59,903 nucleotides of DNA from CAZZNQ01 sp964655775 (GTDB taxonomy: Bacteria; Planctomycetota; Brocadiia; SM23-32): contig CAZZNQ010000015.1 in the NCBI GenBank assembly GCA_964655775.1, positions 1-59,903 of the forward strand, written 5' to 3'. The notes under the pieces are model-generated. The model had not been told where the DNA came from and did no database searches. It saw nothing but the letters and a program-made list of their open reading frames with translations. This document shows, in pieces, positions 32,260 through 41,029 of the stretch. Each line of letters starts with the position of its first letter. The first letter of the stretch is position 1. Both the position numbers and the translations under genes were made by a program.

Positions 32260-33636
32260 TCAGGAAAAGTTTTCCGGCAGGAGGTTCTCCGACCGGTATT
32301 TATTCAACTTATTGCGAATGGTCCTCGTTGAAATATCCAACCTTTCCGCCGCTTTGGAACGGTTGCCTCCCGCTTCGTCGAGGGCCTTCAGAATGAACTG
32401 ACGCTCCACGTCCTGAAGCGTCGGCCCCCAGGGCGCCGTCTCCGTCGTCTGCGAGGCGGTGGAGAGCACATAGCCGGGAAGGTCGCCGACCTCGATCTCG
32501 CCCGAGCGATCCATGATGATCAGGCGCTGCACCAGGTTCTCCAGTTCTCTGACGTTGCCGGGCCACGGGTAACGTTCCAGGGCGGTCAGGGCGTCCTGTG
32601 TGATGGTGGGGCAGGTCTTGCCCATACGCCTGGAGAACTTGCCGGCGAAGTGGCGGACCAGAATCTCGACGTCTCCGGCGCGTTCGCGCAGCGGCGGCAG
32701 CACCAGCGGCACCACGTTGAGCCGGTAGAAGAGATCCTCGCGGAACCGGCCTTCCCGCACTTCGGCGCAGAGGTCGCGGTTCGTGGTGGCGATGATGCGA
32801 ACGTTCACGCGTATGGTGCGCGTTCCTCCGACGCGCTCGAACTCCTTCTCCTCGATCACCCGCAGAAGCTCCGCCTGCAGTTTTTCGGAGGTCTCGCTGA
32901 TTTCGTCCAGCAGCAGCGTGCCTTCGTGGGCGAGTTCGAACCGGCCGGGCTTCGAGGCGTGCGCCCCGGTGAAAGCGCCCTTCTCATGCCCGAAAAGCTC
33001 GCTCTCCAGGATCGACTCCGAGAGCGCGGCACAGTTCACTCGGATGAACGGGCCGTCCTTGCGCGGGCTCGACGTGTGAATCAGCCGCGAGACGAGTTCC
33101 TTGCCGGTGCCGCTCTCCCCCTGGAGAAGCACGGTCGCGTCCGTGCCGGCGACGTGCACGGCCCTCTCGCAGACCTCGCGCAGGCAGCCGCTCTCGCCGA
33201 CGATGCGCGAATCGCCCGAAGACCGGCTCAGCTCCGAATGCAGGTACTCGTTCTCTTCAATGAGGCGCCGATGCTCCTTGATCTTGCCGACAAGCACCTC
33301 CACCTGGTCAACGCAGATGGGCTTGAGCAGGTAATCGAAGCTCCCCTTCTTCATCGCTTCGACGGCGGTGCCCACGTCGGCATGGCCGGTCACAATCACC
33401 ACCTCGCTCTCGGGGTGGGCGGCCTTGGCTTTCTGGAGGACGGCCAGCCCGTCCGCCCGGGGCATCTTCAGGTCGGTGAACACGACGTCGAACGAGTCAC
33501 GTTCGAGCAGTCCGCAGGCTTCCTCGCCGTCGCTGGCGGCGGTCACCGCAAGGCTTTCGTCTACGGCCCGCAGCGTCTCGAGCATCAGCTCGCGGTCCAT
33601 CGCCTCGTCGTCGGCAACCAGTACCCTCTGTAGCAT
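32260..33636 (-). CDS. NtrC-type sigma-54 activator (FlrC/FleR/FlgR-like)
   Basis: 458 residues. Receiver domain (about 1-120) with Asp55 in VVFTDLKMP and a C-terminal KP; AAA+ domain with Walker A GESGTGKE and the sigma-54 contact GAFTGA plus Walker B LLLDEISE; a Fis-type helix-turn-helix at the end (GGNRSKAAERLDISTRTIRN). It follows the PAS kinase by 8 bases, forming a FlrB-FlrC/FlgS-FlgR-like pair. It is the best candidate activator of the sigma-54 promoters in this window. Confidence 0.93.
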   Translation of the reverse strand: MLQRVLVADDEAMDRELMLETLRAVDESLAVTAASDGEEACGLLERDSFDVVFTDLKMPRADGLAVLQKAKAAHPESEVVIVTGHADVGTAVEAMKKGSFDYLLKPICVDQVEVLVGKIKEHRRLIEENEYLHSELSRSSGDSRIVGESGCLREVCERAVHVAGTDATVLLQGESGTGKELVSRLIHTSSPRKDGPFIRVNCAALSESILESELFGHEKGAFTGAHASKPGRFELAHEGTLLLDEISETSEKLQAELLRVIEEKEFERVGGTRTIRVNVRIIATTNRDLCAEVREGRFREDLFYRLNVVPLVLPPLRERAGDVEILVRHFAGKFSRRMGKTCPTITQDALTALERYPWPGNVRELENLVQRLIIMDRSGEIEVGDLPGYVLSTASQTTETAPWGPTLQDVERQFILKALDEAGGNRSKAAERLDISTRTIRNKLNKYRSENLLPENFS

Positions 33637-33644
33637 CGTTCCTC

Positions 33645-34877
33645 CTACGCCGCCGCTCTGGGCAGCACAAACCTCATGCAGGTTCCCTTACCCACCTCGC
33701 TGTCGACTTCCAGATGCGTCTCGTGCAGTTGGAGTATGCGGTGCACGATCGCCAGCCCCAGTCCGGTTCCGCCTTGCTTCTCGGTGTAGAACGGCTCCAT
33801 GATTCGGTCCAGCTTCTCCGGCGGTATCCCGCGACCGCCGTCCCGGATGCTGACCGTCACCCGGTCCGCACCGTCCCGATTGCATGCTGCGGTGACCCAG
33901 ACCGTGCCCTCACCGTCCTGCGCGTCGACCGCGTTCTTCACCAGATTCAGCAGCACTTGCTTTATCTTGTTCCTATCGGCCAGAACGGCCCGTGCATCCT
34001 CCTCCACCTCCAGCGAGATGACCGCCGGTCTGGACGGATCTTCGGCCGTCACGAAGTCCGCCACCTCGCGCGCCTCGGCCTGCAGATCGCATGCTTCGAG
34101 CTTGAGCGCGTCGGGCTTCGCGAAGTCCAGGATCCGCCCGAGCATGCCGTTGAGACGGTCGGCGGACTCGACTATGCGGCCGACGTAACGCCGGTCCGTC
34201 TCGTCGTCGTCGGCGCGACGCTCCAGGAGCGACGCGAATCCCTTGATGCCGTTGAGCGGCTTGCGGATCTCGTGGGCCAGCCCTGCCGCCATTCTGCCGA
34301 GGTCGGCGAGCTTCTCCTGGTGCCGGAGCTTCGCCTCCAGGGCACATACCCGGCTGAGGTCATGGTCGGTCTGCACGGCACCTATCGGGTTGCCCTCCGA
34401 GTCCTCCACCAGTGCGGCAGTGCTGCTGATGATGCGCGGCTCGGGTTCGGTGAACTCCCGGCGCACGCCCTCGTGCCGTCTCTCGCCGTCCAGAACCGAT
34501 TCGAGCAGGCTGCTGTAGTCTCCCATCACGTCGCGCACGTGCCGTCCGAGCGCCTCGGTTCGCGGCACGCGCCACAGTTGCTCGGCGGCGGTGTTGTACG
34601 TGCGTATCCGGCCCTCCAGATCGGTTACCACAACCGCCGTGGGAATGCTCTCGAGCATGCTCTGCTGGAAGTTGATCGTCTCGTCCAGTTCGCGGACCTT
34701 GGCTTCCAACCGGCGGTTGACGGCCTCCAGCTCCAGGTTCATGCTCTCGGCTTCTCTCTGTAGCCGGTCGTATGCCTGCTGGAGCTGCTCCGTCTGGCGC
34801 GTGAACAGCTCGAATGCGGACTCGAGCGCCGAGAGCTCGGACGCGCCGACCTGCGACTGTGTATCCGTCACCGACAA
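33645..34877 (-). CDS. PAS-domain histidine kinase, cognate of the NtrC-type regulator
   Basis: 410 residues, no membrane segment, so cytosolic like FlrB/FlgS. N-terminal coiled coil (about 10-70), PAS domain (about 72-185; IPTAVVVTDLEGRIRTYNTA), H-box GLAHEIRKPLNGIKGF, N-box LLNLVKNAVDA, and G-boxes RDGGRGIPPEKL and GGTGLGLAIV. The TTG start at 34877 has GGAG nine bases upstream. Cytosolic flagellar kinases of this kind sense export-gate or C-ring assembly. Confidence 0.92.
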   Translation of the reverse strand: MSVTDTQSQVGASELSALESAFELFTRQTEQLQQAYDRLQREAESMNLELEAVNRRLEAKVRELDETINFQQSMLESIPTAVVVTDLEGRIRTYNTAAEQLWRVPRTEALGRHVRDVMGDYSSLLESVLDGERRHEGVRREFTEPEPRIISSTAALVEDSEGNPIGAVQTDHDLSRVCALEAKLRHQEKLADLGRMAAGLAHEIRKPLNGIKGFASLLERRADDDETDRRYVGRIVESADRLNGMLGRILDFAKPDALKLEACDLQAEAREVADFVTAEDPSRPAVISLEVEEDARAVLADRNKIKQVLLNLVKNAVDAQDGEGTVWVTAACNRDGADRVTVSIRDGGRGIPPEKLDRIMEPFYTEKQGGTGLGLAIVHRILQLHETHLEVDSEVGKGTCMRFVLPRAAA

Positions 34878-34890
34878 GGAAGCGGTCTCC

Positions 34891-35301
34891 TCAGCCTGCT
34901 TTGTAGAGTGTGCAAGCGCGGTTCAGCTTGATGCTCTTCTGCGCGCCGTCGGTCATCTCGCGCTGGCTGCGGGCGAAATCCAGCAGCTTCTGCTGCACCA
35001 GTGCCTGACCGCGTACTATTTCCTCGATTGCCGCCTGAACGAAGGCCAGCACGGCTTCGAGCTCGCCGGACGGGTCCTCGCGCGTGATCTCCCACTTGCG
35101 CCGAACGGGTTCCATAGCGTCCTCGATCACGGCGATCTCGTCCATCCGTTTCTCGACTTCGCCGCAGATAGCGATCACGCCCTGCGGGTCGCCCTGCTCC
35201 TCCATAAGGGCGATCTGCGTGTTCACCAGTTCCTTGATCTCATCGTAAAGGGCCGTTTGTTCTTTGTACGCTCTGGCAAGCTGCGCACTGAGTGAACTCA
35301 T
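34891..35301 (-). CDS. helical protein, possible FlgN/FliT-like chaperone
   Basis: 136 residues from the ATG overlapping the previous stop (ATGA) with GGAGGTG upstream. It is all helical, acidic and has no signal: YKEQTALYDEIKELVNTQIA opens a FlgN-like pattern. The position just before the kinase suggests either an export chaperone or a signal linking export to the kinase. No family is certain. Confidence 0.55.
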   Translation of the reverse strand: MSSLSAQLARAYKEQTALYDEIKELVNTQIALMEEQGDPQGVIAICGEVEKRMDEIAVIEDAMEPVRRKWEITREDPSGELEAVLAFVQAAIEEIVRGQALVQQKLLDFARSQREMTDGAQKSIKLNRACTLYKAG

Positions 35302-35903
35302 TCCACCTCCTCGGTCTCGTCCTGGTGAAGCGCGATCATGGCGGAGAGCCATTCCGCCCATTCGCGGGTCTCGTCGTGTTTGGCCAACTCGTCGAGTGAC
35401 TCATCGGTTGCCTCGGCGTCACCGACATTGCGCCGGCAAAGCATGAGCATTACCGCCAGATACGGGTCCTCCGACCGCTGTGCGACCAACTGGGTATACA
35501 GGTCCCTTGCCTCCGCGTAGCGACCGGACATGTAGAGGGCGTAGGCCAGGTCCTCGTCGTCGACAACCTTGAGCGACGGAGCACCCTTGCTCGGCAAAGG
35601 CGGCTCGCCCTGCTCCGCATCTGCCTTCGGGGGGACGCTCTCACCCGTGTCTCCGGCGCCATCCTCTGCGATGGGCACCGGCGACACGCCGAGGTCAACG
35701 CGCATCGGCATCCGGCGCGAAGCCTCCAGGAGCTTGAGAACCGGGTCGTAGAGGCTACCGGCCTTCTCGTCCACCACCGCCTCGCGATAGAGCTCGTCCG
35801 GGGTGGTCCGCTCGGGCGGCTGTTGGTCTTGCGCGTCGGTCGCCGCAGCCGAGGCCAAGGCCAGCATAGCAAACGCAACGGCCAAGGGCCTCTTCATTCT
35901 CAT
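35298..35903 (-). CDS. secreted TPR-like protein, unknown function
   Basis: 201 residues with a Sec signal (RPLAVAFAMLALASAAATDA). A linker rich in Pro and Glu, then a TPR-like pair of helices (DDEDLAYALYMSGRYAEARD then LYTQLVAQRSEDPYLAVML). It overlaps both neighbours by 4 bases. Likely periplasmic partner of the large TPR protein before it; function unknown. Confidence 0.6.
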   Translation of the reverse strand: MRMKRPLAVAFAMLALASAAATDAQDQQPPERTTPDELYREAVVDEKAGSLYDPVLKLLEASRRMPMRVDLGVSPVPIAEDGAGDTGESVPPKADAEQGEPPLPSKGAPSLKVVDDEDLAYALYMSGRYAEARDLYTQLVAQRSEDPYLAVMLMLCRRNVGDAEATDESLDELAKHDETREWAEWLSAMIALHQDETEEVE

Positions 35904-38497
35904 GGACTCGTCTCCTCCGCCGATGCCAGCACCTGCCCGGTGAAACTCCGCACGGCCAGATCAAAACTGCGGTTCTCCTCGTAGTATCGGCCTTCCATCC
36001 GGAGAGCAGATGCCCTGATCTCATCGCTCTTGGTAGCCAGCGCAACCCGACGGCAGAGCGCCAGCCCGGCGTCCGCCTCATCCCCCTGGGCGATCTTGAT
36101 GCGGGCAGACTGAAGCTTGAGCAGGTTGGCGACTTCCTCGTCCTCCACCTGGACCAGAGCGGTCGCGATGAACTCCTCCGCGTCGGGGTACCGCTTCAGA
36201 TCTACAAGGAATCTGGCCTTCTCGGCAAGCAATGGGTCGCGCCGCCTGGTCTGCTCGGCGGCCTTCATCGCGTGCTCCAGAACCGCAAGCCCAACCTCCC
36301 GCAGACCGCTGTCCTCATACGCCTCCAGCAGCGCCGGCAGTGCCTGCCAGTACCGCTCCGAATGCCCGAAACTGGACCGCATTATCTCACCGAGTAGGAC
36401 GGCTTTGACCCGATCGCCCGACTGGATGTAGGCTCTGATCAGGTCGCGGCAGGCGTCCTCGCACTCTTGGCCTTCCATCGGCCAGCTACTGAGGTAGAAC
36501 TCGTACCGGCGTACCGCGGTCTCATACTGCGCGGCGTTCAGAGACATGCGAGCGGACCGGTAATCGGCGCGTCGGGCGTAAGGCGTTTCCGGATAGCGCG
36601 TGCGCACCTCCAGGTAACGCTCCTCCACTTCCAGCGCGGGAGCTCCGGCCCTCTCCATGCAGTACGCGATGTTGAACATCACCCGCGGCGCCATAGGGCT
36701 GTCCGAGTGCCCTGCCAGCGCTTTGCGGAAGCTCACCACCGCAGCGTCGTATTTCTCCAGTTCCACCTGGCACTGCGCCGCCCAGAAGTAGGCCGACTCC
36801 CGCAGCGGATGTTCGCCCGGCGTGTCCACCACCAGAAGCAGATCGCGCTCGCCGCGTAGCCAGTCGCCCTCATCGAATCGCCGTCGGCCCAGGATGTAGC
36901 GCGCATAGAGAGCCCAGTTGGACTGCGGGAACTCCTCGCACAGCACCTCCCACTGGTCCACCGCCTCGCGGTCTCGCCGCTGCGTGGTGAAGACGTGGGC
37001 CGTGGCGTAATATGCCTCCGGCAGTTGCTGCGACTCCGGGTAGAGAATCATGAACTCCTGAAGGCTCCAGATGGCGGCTTTCAGGGCCTCGTCATCCGGT
37101 ATCGCGCTCGGATCCAACGGTTGCACCTGGTATCGGCTGCCCTCCGGACTCGCCTGCATGCCGACCGAGCCCAGAATCATCTCGATGCCCAGTTGGGGGG
37201 CCATGGCCCCGAGCGAGACCACGACCGGGTGGTCGTCCGTGCCGCTGTAGCGCACGACCAGCCCCGTTGCAGCGGCGATCTCGGCGAGCACGTTCTTCAG
37301 CAAGGCGCCCTCCGAACGCAGGTGAAGCTCGCCTCGGTCGTAGCGCAACTCGAGGGTGCCGTCGCCGTACTTGCCCGCTGTGACCACAATGTCGTCCAAC
37401 ATGAGCGGACGGCATCCGCAGGACGCCTTGCCGTAGGGGGGCGGCGTTATGCCGTATATCTCGTCCGATCCTTCATAACGGCCGACGAACTCGCGCGTCT
37501 TCGCCATGGCGCGCATGTAGGCGATCCAGCGGTTCAGCACCAGTTCGTCCGAGTAACGGGCCGAGTTCGCCCGCAGGAGGTACAAGTGGCGCCAGAACTC
37601 GGGCCACTGGCCTGCATCCGAAAGCGCGGTTACGGACGTGATAAGCGAGTGCTTCCACAATTCATCGCCGGGCCGGCCGACCGAACGCAGCGACTCGCAT
37701 ATCCTTACGGCCTCGGTCCAGCGCCCCATCCTTGCGAGCACCTGGCTGAGCTTGTGGCGGGCGAACAGCACCTTGTTCACCCCGGCATCGCGGCGTCCGT
37801 ACGCGCTTTCGTAGAGGGCGGCGGCCGCCCTCAGGTCGCCGGCGACCGTCTTGCGTTCGGCGCGGTCCATCAGGTCTTCATAAGTGAGTGAATCGTCGGC
37901 AACGGCCTGCTGCGCGCCAGTCTCTTCCTGCGTGCCGCGTTCCGTCTCCGTCACGCCTTCGGACTCGACCGGCACAGAAGCCACGGGAGCGCCCACCACT
38001 TCCTGCACGCGTCTCTCGCTCCACAGCCGGAGCGAAAGGGCCAGTGCGCCGCCGAAGACAATCATGGCGAGCAGAACGCAGACGGCGAACGTGCCGAATG
38101 ACACCTTACCGAAGACGGGCATCGAGACCGAATAGACCTCCGGGGGGATATCGTCCGAAGCGCCCCCGGTCACCTCCACCCCGTCATCTCTGAACAGGTC
38201 GGCGTCTGCATCGTCCTCCTCCGAGTCGACTTCCACCAGCACCTCGCTCACGAGCGTCGCGATGGACTCGTCGTCCGGATCCTCGCCCGGCGTCTCGGTG
38301 CTGTCTAGCTCGGAGGATGAGAGGACTTCTGAATCTACCTCAGGAACATCCTCAACCGCCTCCGAGGCGGACGAGCTGACGTCCTCTTCCATCGGTTGGG
38401 CGCCCGAGCTTACGTTTTCGCTCCCGGCAGTCTCCGATCCCGATTCCGGCACCCGGGGTGTCGGCTCCAGTTCGTCGTCCGGGGTCCCATCGGGCAT
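35900..38497 (-). CDS. large membrane-anchored TPR protein with STN-like domain
   Basis: 865 residues. Residues 1-120 are acidic and Ser-rich (cytoplasmic, disordered). One membrane helix is at about 132-157 (GTFAVCVLLAMIVFGGALAL). After a linker come TPR-like helices (about 203-335), a small STN-like alpha/beta domain (about 390-455; LRSEGALLKNVLAEIAAATG, as in secretin/TonB-receptor N-termini), then long BamD/YbgF-like TPRs to the end (YPESQQLPEAYYATAHVF, AVDQWEVLCEEFPQSNWALY). The bulk lies in the periplasm. It resembles Campylobacter PflB only in layout (one membrane helix plus TPRs). Co-transcribed with flagellar regulators; a motor scaffold or envelope sensor is possible. Confidence 0.7.
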   Translation of the reverse strand: MPDGTPDDELEPTPRVPESGSETAGSENVSSGAQPMEEDVSSSASEAVEDVPEVDSEVLSSSELDSTETPGEDPDDESIATLVSEVLVEVDSEEDDADADLFRDDGVEVTGGASDDIPPEVYSVSMPVFGKVSFGTFAVCVLLAMIVFGGALALSLRLWSERRVQEVVGAPVASVPVESEGVTETERGTQEETGAQQAVADDSLTYEDLMDRAERKTVAGDLRAAAALYESAYGRRDAGVNKVLFARHKLSQVLARMGRWTEAVRICESLRSVGRPGDELWKHSLITSVTALSDAGQWPEFWRHLYLLRANSARYSDELVLNRWIAYMRAMAKTREFVGRYEGSDEIYGITPPPYGKASCGCRPLMLDDIVVTAGKYGDGTLELRYDRGELHLRSEGALLKNVLAEIAAATGLVVRYSGTDDHPVVVSLGAMAPQLGIEMILGSVGMQASPEGSRYQVQPLDPSAIPDDEALKAAIWSLQEFMILYPESQQLPEAYYATAHVFTTQRRDREAVDQWEVLCEEFPQSNWALYARYILGRRRFDEGDWLRGERDLLLVVDTPGEHPLRESAYFWAAQCQVELEKYDAAVVSFRKALAGHSDSPMAPRVMFNIAYCMERAGAPALEVEERYLEVRTRYPETPYARRADYRSARMSLNAAQYETAVRRYEFYLSSWPMEGQECEDACRDLIRAYIQSGDRVKAVLLGEIMRSSFGHSERYWQALPALLEAYEDSGLREVGLAVLEHAMKAAEQTRRRDPLLAEKARFLVDLKRYPDAEEFIATALVQVEDEEVANLLKLQSARIKIAQGDEADAGLALCRRVALATKSDEIRASALRMEGRYYEENRSFDLAVRSFTGQVLASAEETSP

Positions 38498-38500
38498 ATG

Positions 38501-38893
38501 TCAGCTCCAGAGCGTCAGTTTCTCAGAACGGTTCACGCCGGGGCGATCGTCCTGCTCCGAACGATCTCGCCGGTGCTGCTCTAGCTCTTCCTCGTCCTCC
38601 AGGACGATCAGACCGGCGGCACCGTCCACTAGCTCCAGCAGCAACCGCTGCGATTCCTCGAAATGCAGAAGCAACAACCTCGAACCGCTCGCCGTCAGGC
38701 GCCGGTCGAGCTCCACGCATGCCTGCAGAAACAGACTGCTGATGAACTCGGCTCCGCCCAGATCCAGCACCACTTCGCTCACGCGAGCACCGGTCAGTCC
38801 GCCGATGCTCTGCCAGTCCGGGACTTCCACCAGGGCCCGGTCACACAGCTTCAGCTTGAGAACTCCGTTGCGGCAGTGCTGCTCCACGTTCAC
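38501..38893 (-). CDS. STAS-domain protein (anti-anti-sigma type)
   Basis: 130 residues. The STAS fold is visible: VSEVVLDLGGAEFISSLFLQ then ACVELDRRLTASGSRLLLLH and LLELVDGAAGLIVLEDEEEL. The usual DSxG phospho-Ser motif is changed to ISSLF, so a Ser is present without the Asp. The GTG start lies inside the previous gene (53-base overlap), with GAGG upstream. A partner kinase of the RsbW type is not seen, so it may act through the adjacent regulator. Confidence 0.75.
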   Translation of the reverse strand: MNVEQHCRNGVLKLKLCDRALVEVPDWQSIGGLTGARVSEVVLDLGGAEFISSLFLQACVELDRRLTASGSRLLLLHFEESQRLLLELVDGAAGLIVLEDEEELEQHRRDRSEQDDRPGVNRSEKLTLWS

Positions 38894-39656
38894 GCGACAG
38901 GCCCTCGCAAAGGACTACGGCCAGTTCCCGGTCGGATTGGATGATTCGGATGTCCGCGCTAAGACGCTGGGAGGCGCGCCGCGCGGCGTCCAGAGCCGCG
39001 GGGTGCCCCGCTGGGCCGCTGAACGCGACCAGCACGCTGCCGTCAAGCGCCCCCGCCCGCATGCCCGTGCAGTTCTTCAGGCAGGCCGACAGGTCGATGC
39101 AGATCTGAGTGAGTTCCCGCGTGCGCTGCGGACGGTAACCGAGGTCCGCGAAGACGCGCCGCAGCCGGGGGAACACAACCTGCCCGGCTTCGTCGCACGC
39201 GTCCATGAAGCCCGTACCCTCTCCTTCGAGGAATGCCCTGACGGTCTCCTCGCCGACCGGCTCCGGCTCCACTTCCGCCGGCCCGGCCGCGGGCGTCCGG
39301 CTCACGAACTCGGCTATACGCTTACGCATGTAAGCGACGTCACAGGGTTTGGTTACGTAATCCCACGCGCCAAGCCGCAGGGCGTCGACGGCCGTCTCGA
39401 AGCTCCCATAGCCGGTCAACACCATCACGCCCACGTGCGGGTTGCGTTGGCGCGCCTCGCGAACCACGTCGACGCCGGAGCATCCGGGCATCTTCAGATC
39501 GGTGATCACGAAGTCATAGTGGCCCTCGCGCAGCTTGCGCGTCGCGTCCTCGCCGTCCTCGGCGCCGTGCACTTCCCAGCCGTCGGACATGAACAACTCG
39601 CGCAACGCCCAGCGGACGGTTTCCTCGTCGTCGACTACCAGCATCCTGCGCATCAT
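38841..39656 (-). CDS. response regulator with an unknown C-terminal domain
   Basis: 271 residues from the ATG overlapping the kinase stop. Receiver domain (about 1-120): LVVDDEETVRW, Asp53 in VITDLKMPG, and YVTKPCD. The linker is Pro/Glu-rich. The C-terminal part (about 150-265; GYRPQRTRELTQICIDLSAC, VLVAFSGPAGHPAALDAARR) is neither a DNA-binding nor an AAA+ domain that I recognise. The operon order kinase-regulator-STAS suggests output by protein contact, perhaps with the STAS protein. Confidence 0.85.
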   Translation of the reverse strand: MMRRMLVVDDEETVRWALRELFMSDGWEVHGAEDGEDATRKLREGHYDFVITDLKMPGCSGVDVVREARQRNPHVGVMVLTGYGSFETAVDALRLGAWDYVTKPCDVAYMRKRIAEFVSRTPAAGPAEVEPEPVGEETVRAFLEGEGTGFMDACDEAGQVVFPRLRRVFADLGYRPQRTRELTQICIDLSACLKNCTGMRAGALDGSVLVAFSGPAGHPAALDAARRASQRLSADIRIIQSDRELAVVLCEGLSRERGAALPQRSSQAEAV

Positions 39657-40621
39657 GCGGCGACCCTCTGTTCTGCTTCGTCCGCCCGGCAGGGCAGTAT
39701 CACGGTGAACATACAACCCTGGTCCGGCCGGCTCTCCAGCTCGATGCGCCCGCCGTGGGCGTCCACAATCTTCTTGCTTACCGACAGGCCCAGCCCCACG
39801 CCCTTCTGTTTCGAGGTGTAGAACGGCTCGAAGACGCGCGCCTGCATCTCCGGCGGAATACCGTGACCGCAATCCCGGAAGGACACCGCCACCGTCCCAT
39901 CGCCGCCTGCTTCGAACTCCACCTGCAGCCGACCACCCTCCGGAGAGGCGTCCACGGCATTGAGAAGCAGGTTCTTGAACACCTGGCTGACCAGATCGCC
40001 ATCGATGTGGGCATCGGGCAGTGCGTCGGCCGAGCCAACCTCGACCTCAATGGATTTCTTTGACAGATGGGAGCGGACGGCGTCCACGCTTTTGCGAACC
40101 ACTTCGGTCAGGGCGCACGGCCGCACGCGCGGCTCGTAGTTACGGGCGAAGTGCAGCAGGTTATTGACCACCTTGGACATCTTCTCCACCTCGCGGTGCA
40201 GGTTGCCCAGCAGCGCGCACCGCGAGTCGTCCGGGTCCATCTTGGTCTCCAGCACCTCCAGCAGCAGCAGCATCCCGCAGAGGGGATTGCGTATCTCGTG
40301 TGCGACCGAGGCCGACAGTTCACCCAGGGCGGCAAGGCTCGTCACCCGATCGAGCAACTCCCGCCCCTCCGCCACTTTCTGCATGCACCGCTTGACGGCC
40401 ATGCCGCGCGAGACCACGCATTGCGCCTCCAACTGCATGAGTCGTTCGCGAGCTTCGGCGAGGAGCCGACCGGATGCGTCGTCCTCCACGCTCACGTTCT
40501 CCTCCAGCGCGGAGAGCGAGTCCGAAAGCGCCTGAAAAGCCGCCTGCTGTTCGGAGATGCGGGCGCTCTCCGATCCGAGTTCCTCCGCCAGCGCCGCCAG
40601 TGTTTCGCCGATGTCCTGCAT
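39653..40621 (-). CDS. cytosolic histidine kinase
   Basis: 322 residues with no membrane helix or PAS. A coiled coil (about 5-90) precedes HisKA (SVAHEIRNPLCGMLLLLEVL) and HATPase motifs (VFKNLLLNAVDASP, RDCGHGIPPEMQ, GVGLGLSVSK). All kinase boxes are intact. First gene of the regulatory operon, 43-50 bases after the predicted start of transcription from the sigma-70-like promoter. Confidence 0.92.
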   Translation of the reverse strand: MQDIGETLAALAEELGSESARISEQQAAFQALSDSLSALEENVSVEDDASGRLLAEARERLMQLEAQCVVSRGMAVKRCMQKVAEGRELLDRVTSLAALGELSASVAHEIRNPLCGMLLLLEVLETKMDPDDSRCALLGNLHREVEKMSKVVNNLLHFARNYEPRVRPCALTEVVRKSVDAVRSHLSKKSIEVEVGSADALPDAHIDGDLVSQVFKNLLLNAVDASPEGGRLQVEFEAGGDGTVAVSFRDCGHGIPPEMQARVFEPFYTSKQKGVGLGLSVSKKIVDAHGGRIELESRPDQGCMFTVILPCRADEAEQRVAA

Positions 40622-40660
40622 TCGTGTCCTCGTAGTCTCAAAGGGCCGCCATACGGCGAG

Positions 40661-40676
40661 ATAACGCTCGCGTTAT
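40661..40676. promoter_or_regulatory. perfect palindrome over the -10 region of the regulatory operon
   Basis: ATAACGC-TC-GCGTTAT. It covers the -10 hexamer and likely start site of the sigma-70-like promoter at 40672-40701, as an operator for a dimeric repressor would. Confidence 0.6.
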
Positions 40677-40701
40677 AGGCAACCTGGGAGGGGCGTTTCA
40701 A
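40672..40701 (-). promoter_or_regulatory. sigma-70-type promoter of the regulatory operon
   Basis: Minus strand TTGAAA-N18-TATAAC: five of six bases at both hexamers. Start of transcription is expected near 40665, about 44 bases before the kinase ATG. This would be the top tier of the flagellar cascade. Confidence 0.7.
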
Positions 40702-41029
40702 GACCGCTCGCACGCGGCCGTCGACACCCCTGGCGCCCGTCGGATGGCGCGTCCGGAATGGATGCCTTCAGGCCGAAAGCGCAATGAGCCGATGGGCCGG
40801 CAGATGGCAGCGCAAATAGCCTGCCAGTCGGCCTCCGGAAGGCAGCGGATCGGCCATGCTCGAGGCCGACGGCGGGCGTGATCGGTCTACGGGAAGCAAA
40901 GAAGGCACAGGAATCCGCGAGCGAAAAAAGGAAGGCCGCTACGCACGTCTCTCCCCCACGCGCCGTCGGCGTTCGGATTGCCAACGCGCGTTGCGACTTC
41001 CATCGGTCTGCGGGGCACCCGCAAGATCG
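40702..41029. other. intergenic stretch with one weak sigma-54-like match
   Basis: About 330 bases with no convincing gene. A sigma-54-like element TGGCAG-N5-TTGCG lies at 40811-40826 on the minus strand, 190 bases before the kinase start, much farther than the 43-53 bases seen at the other sites. No clear terminator for the upstream small gene. Confidence 0.5.
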
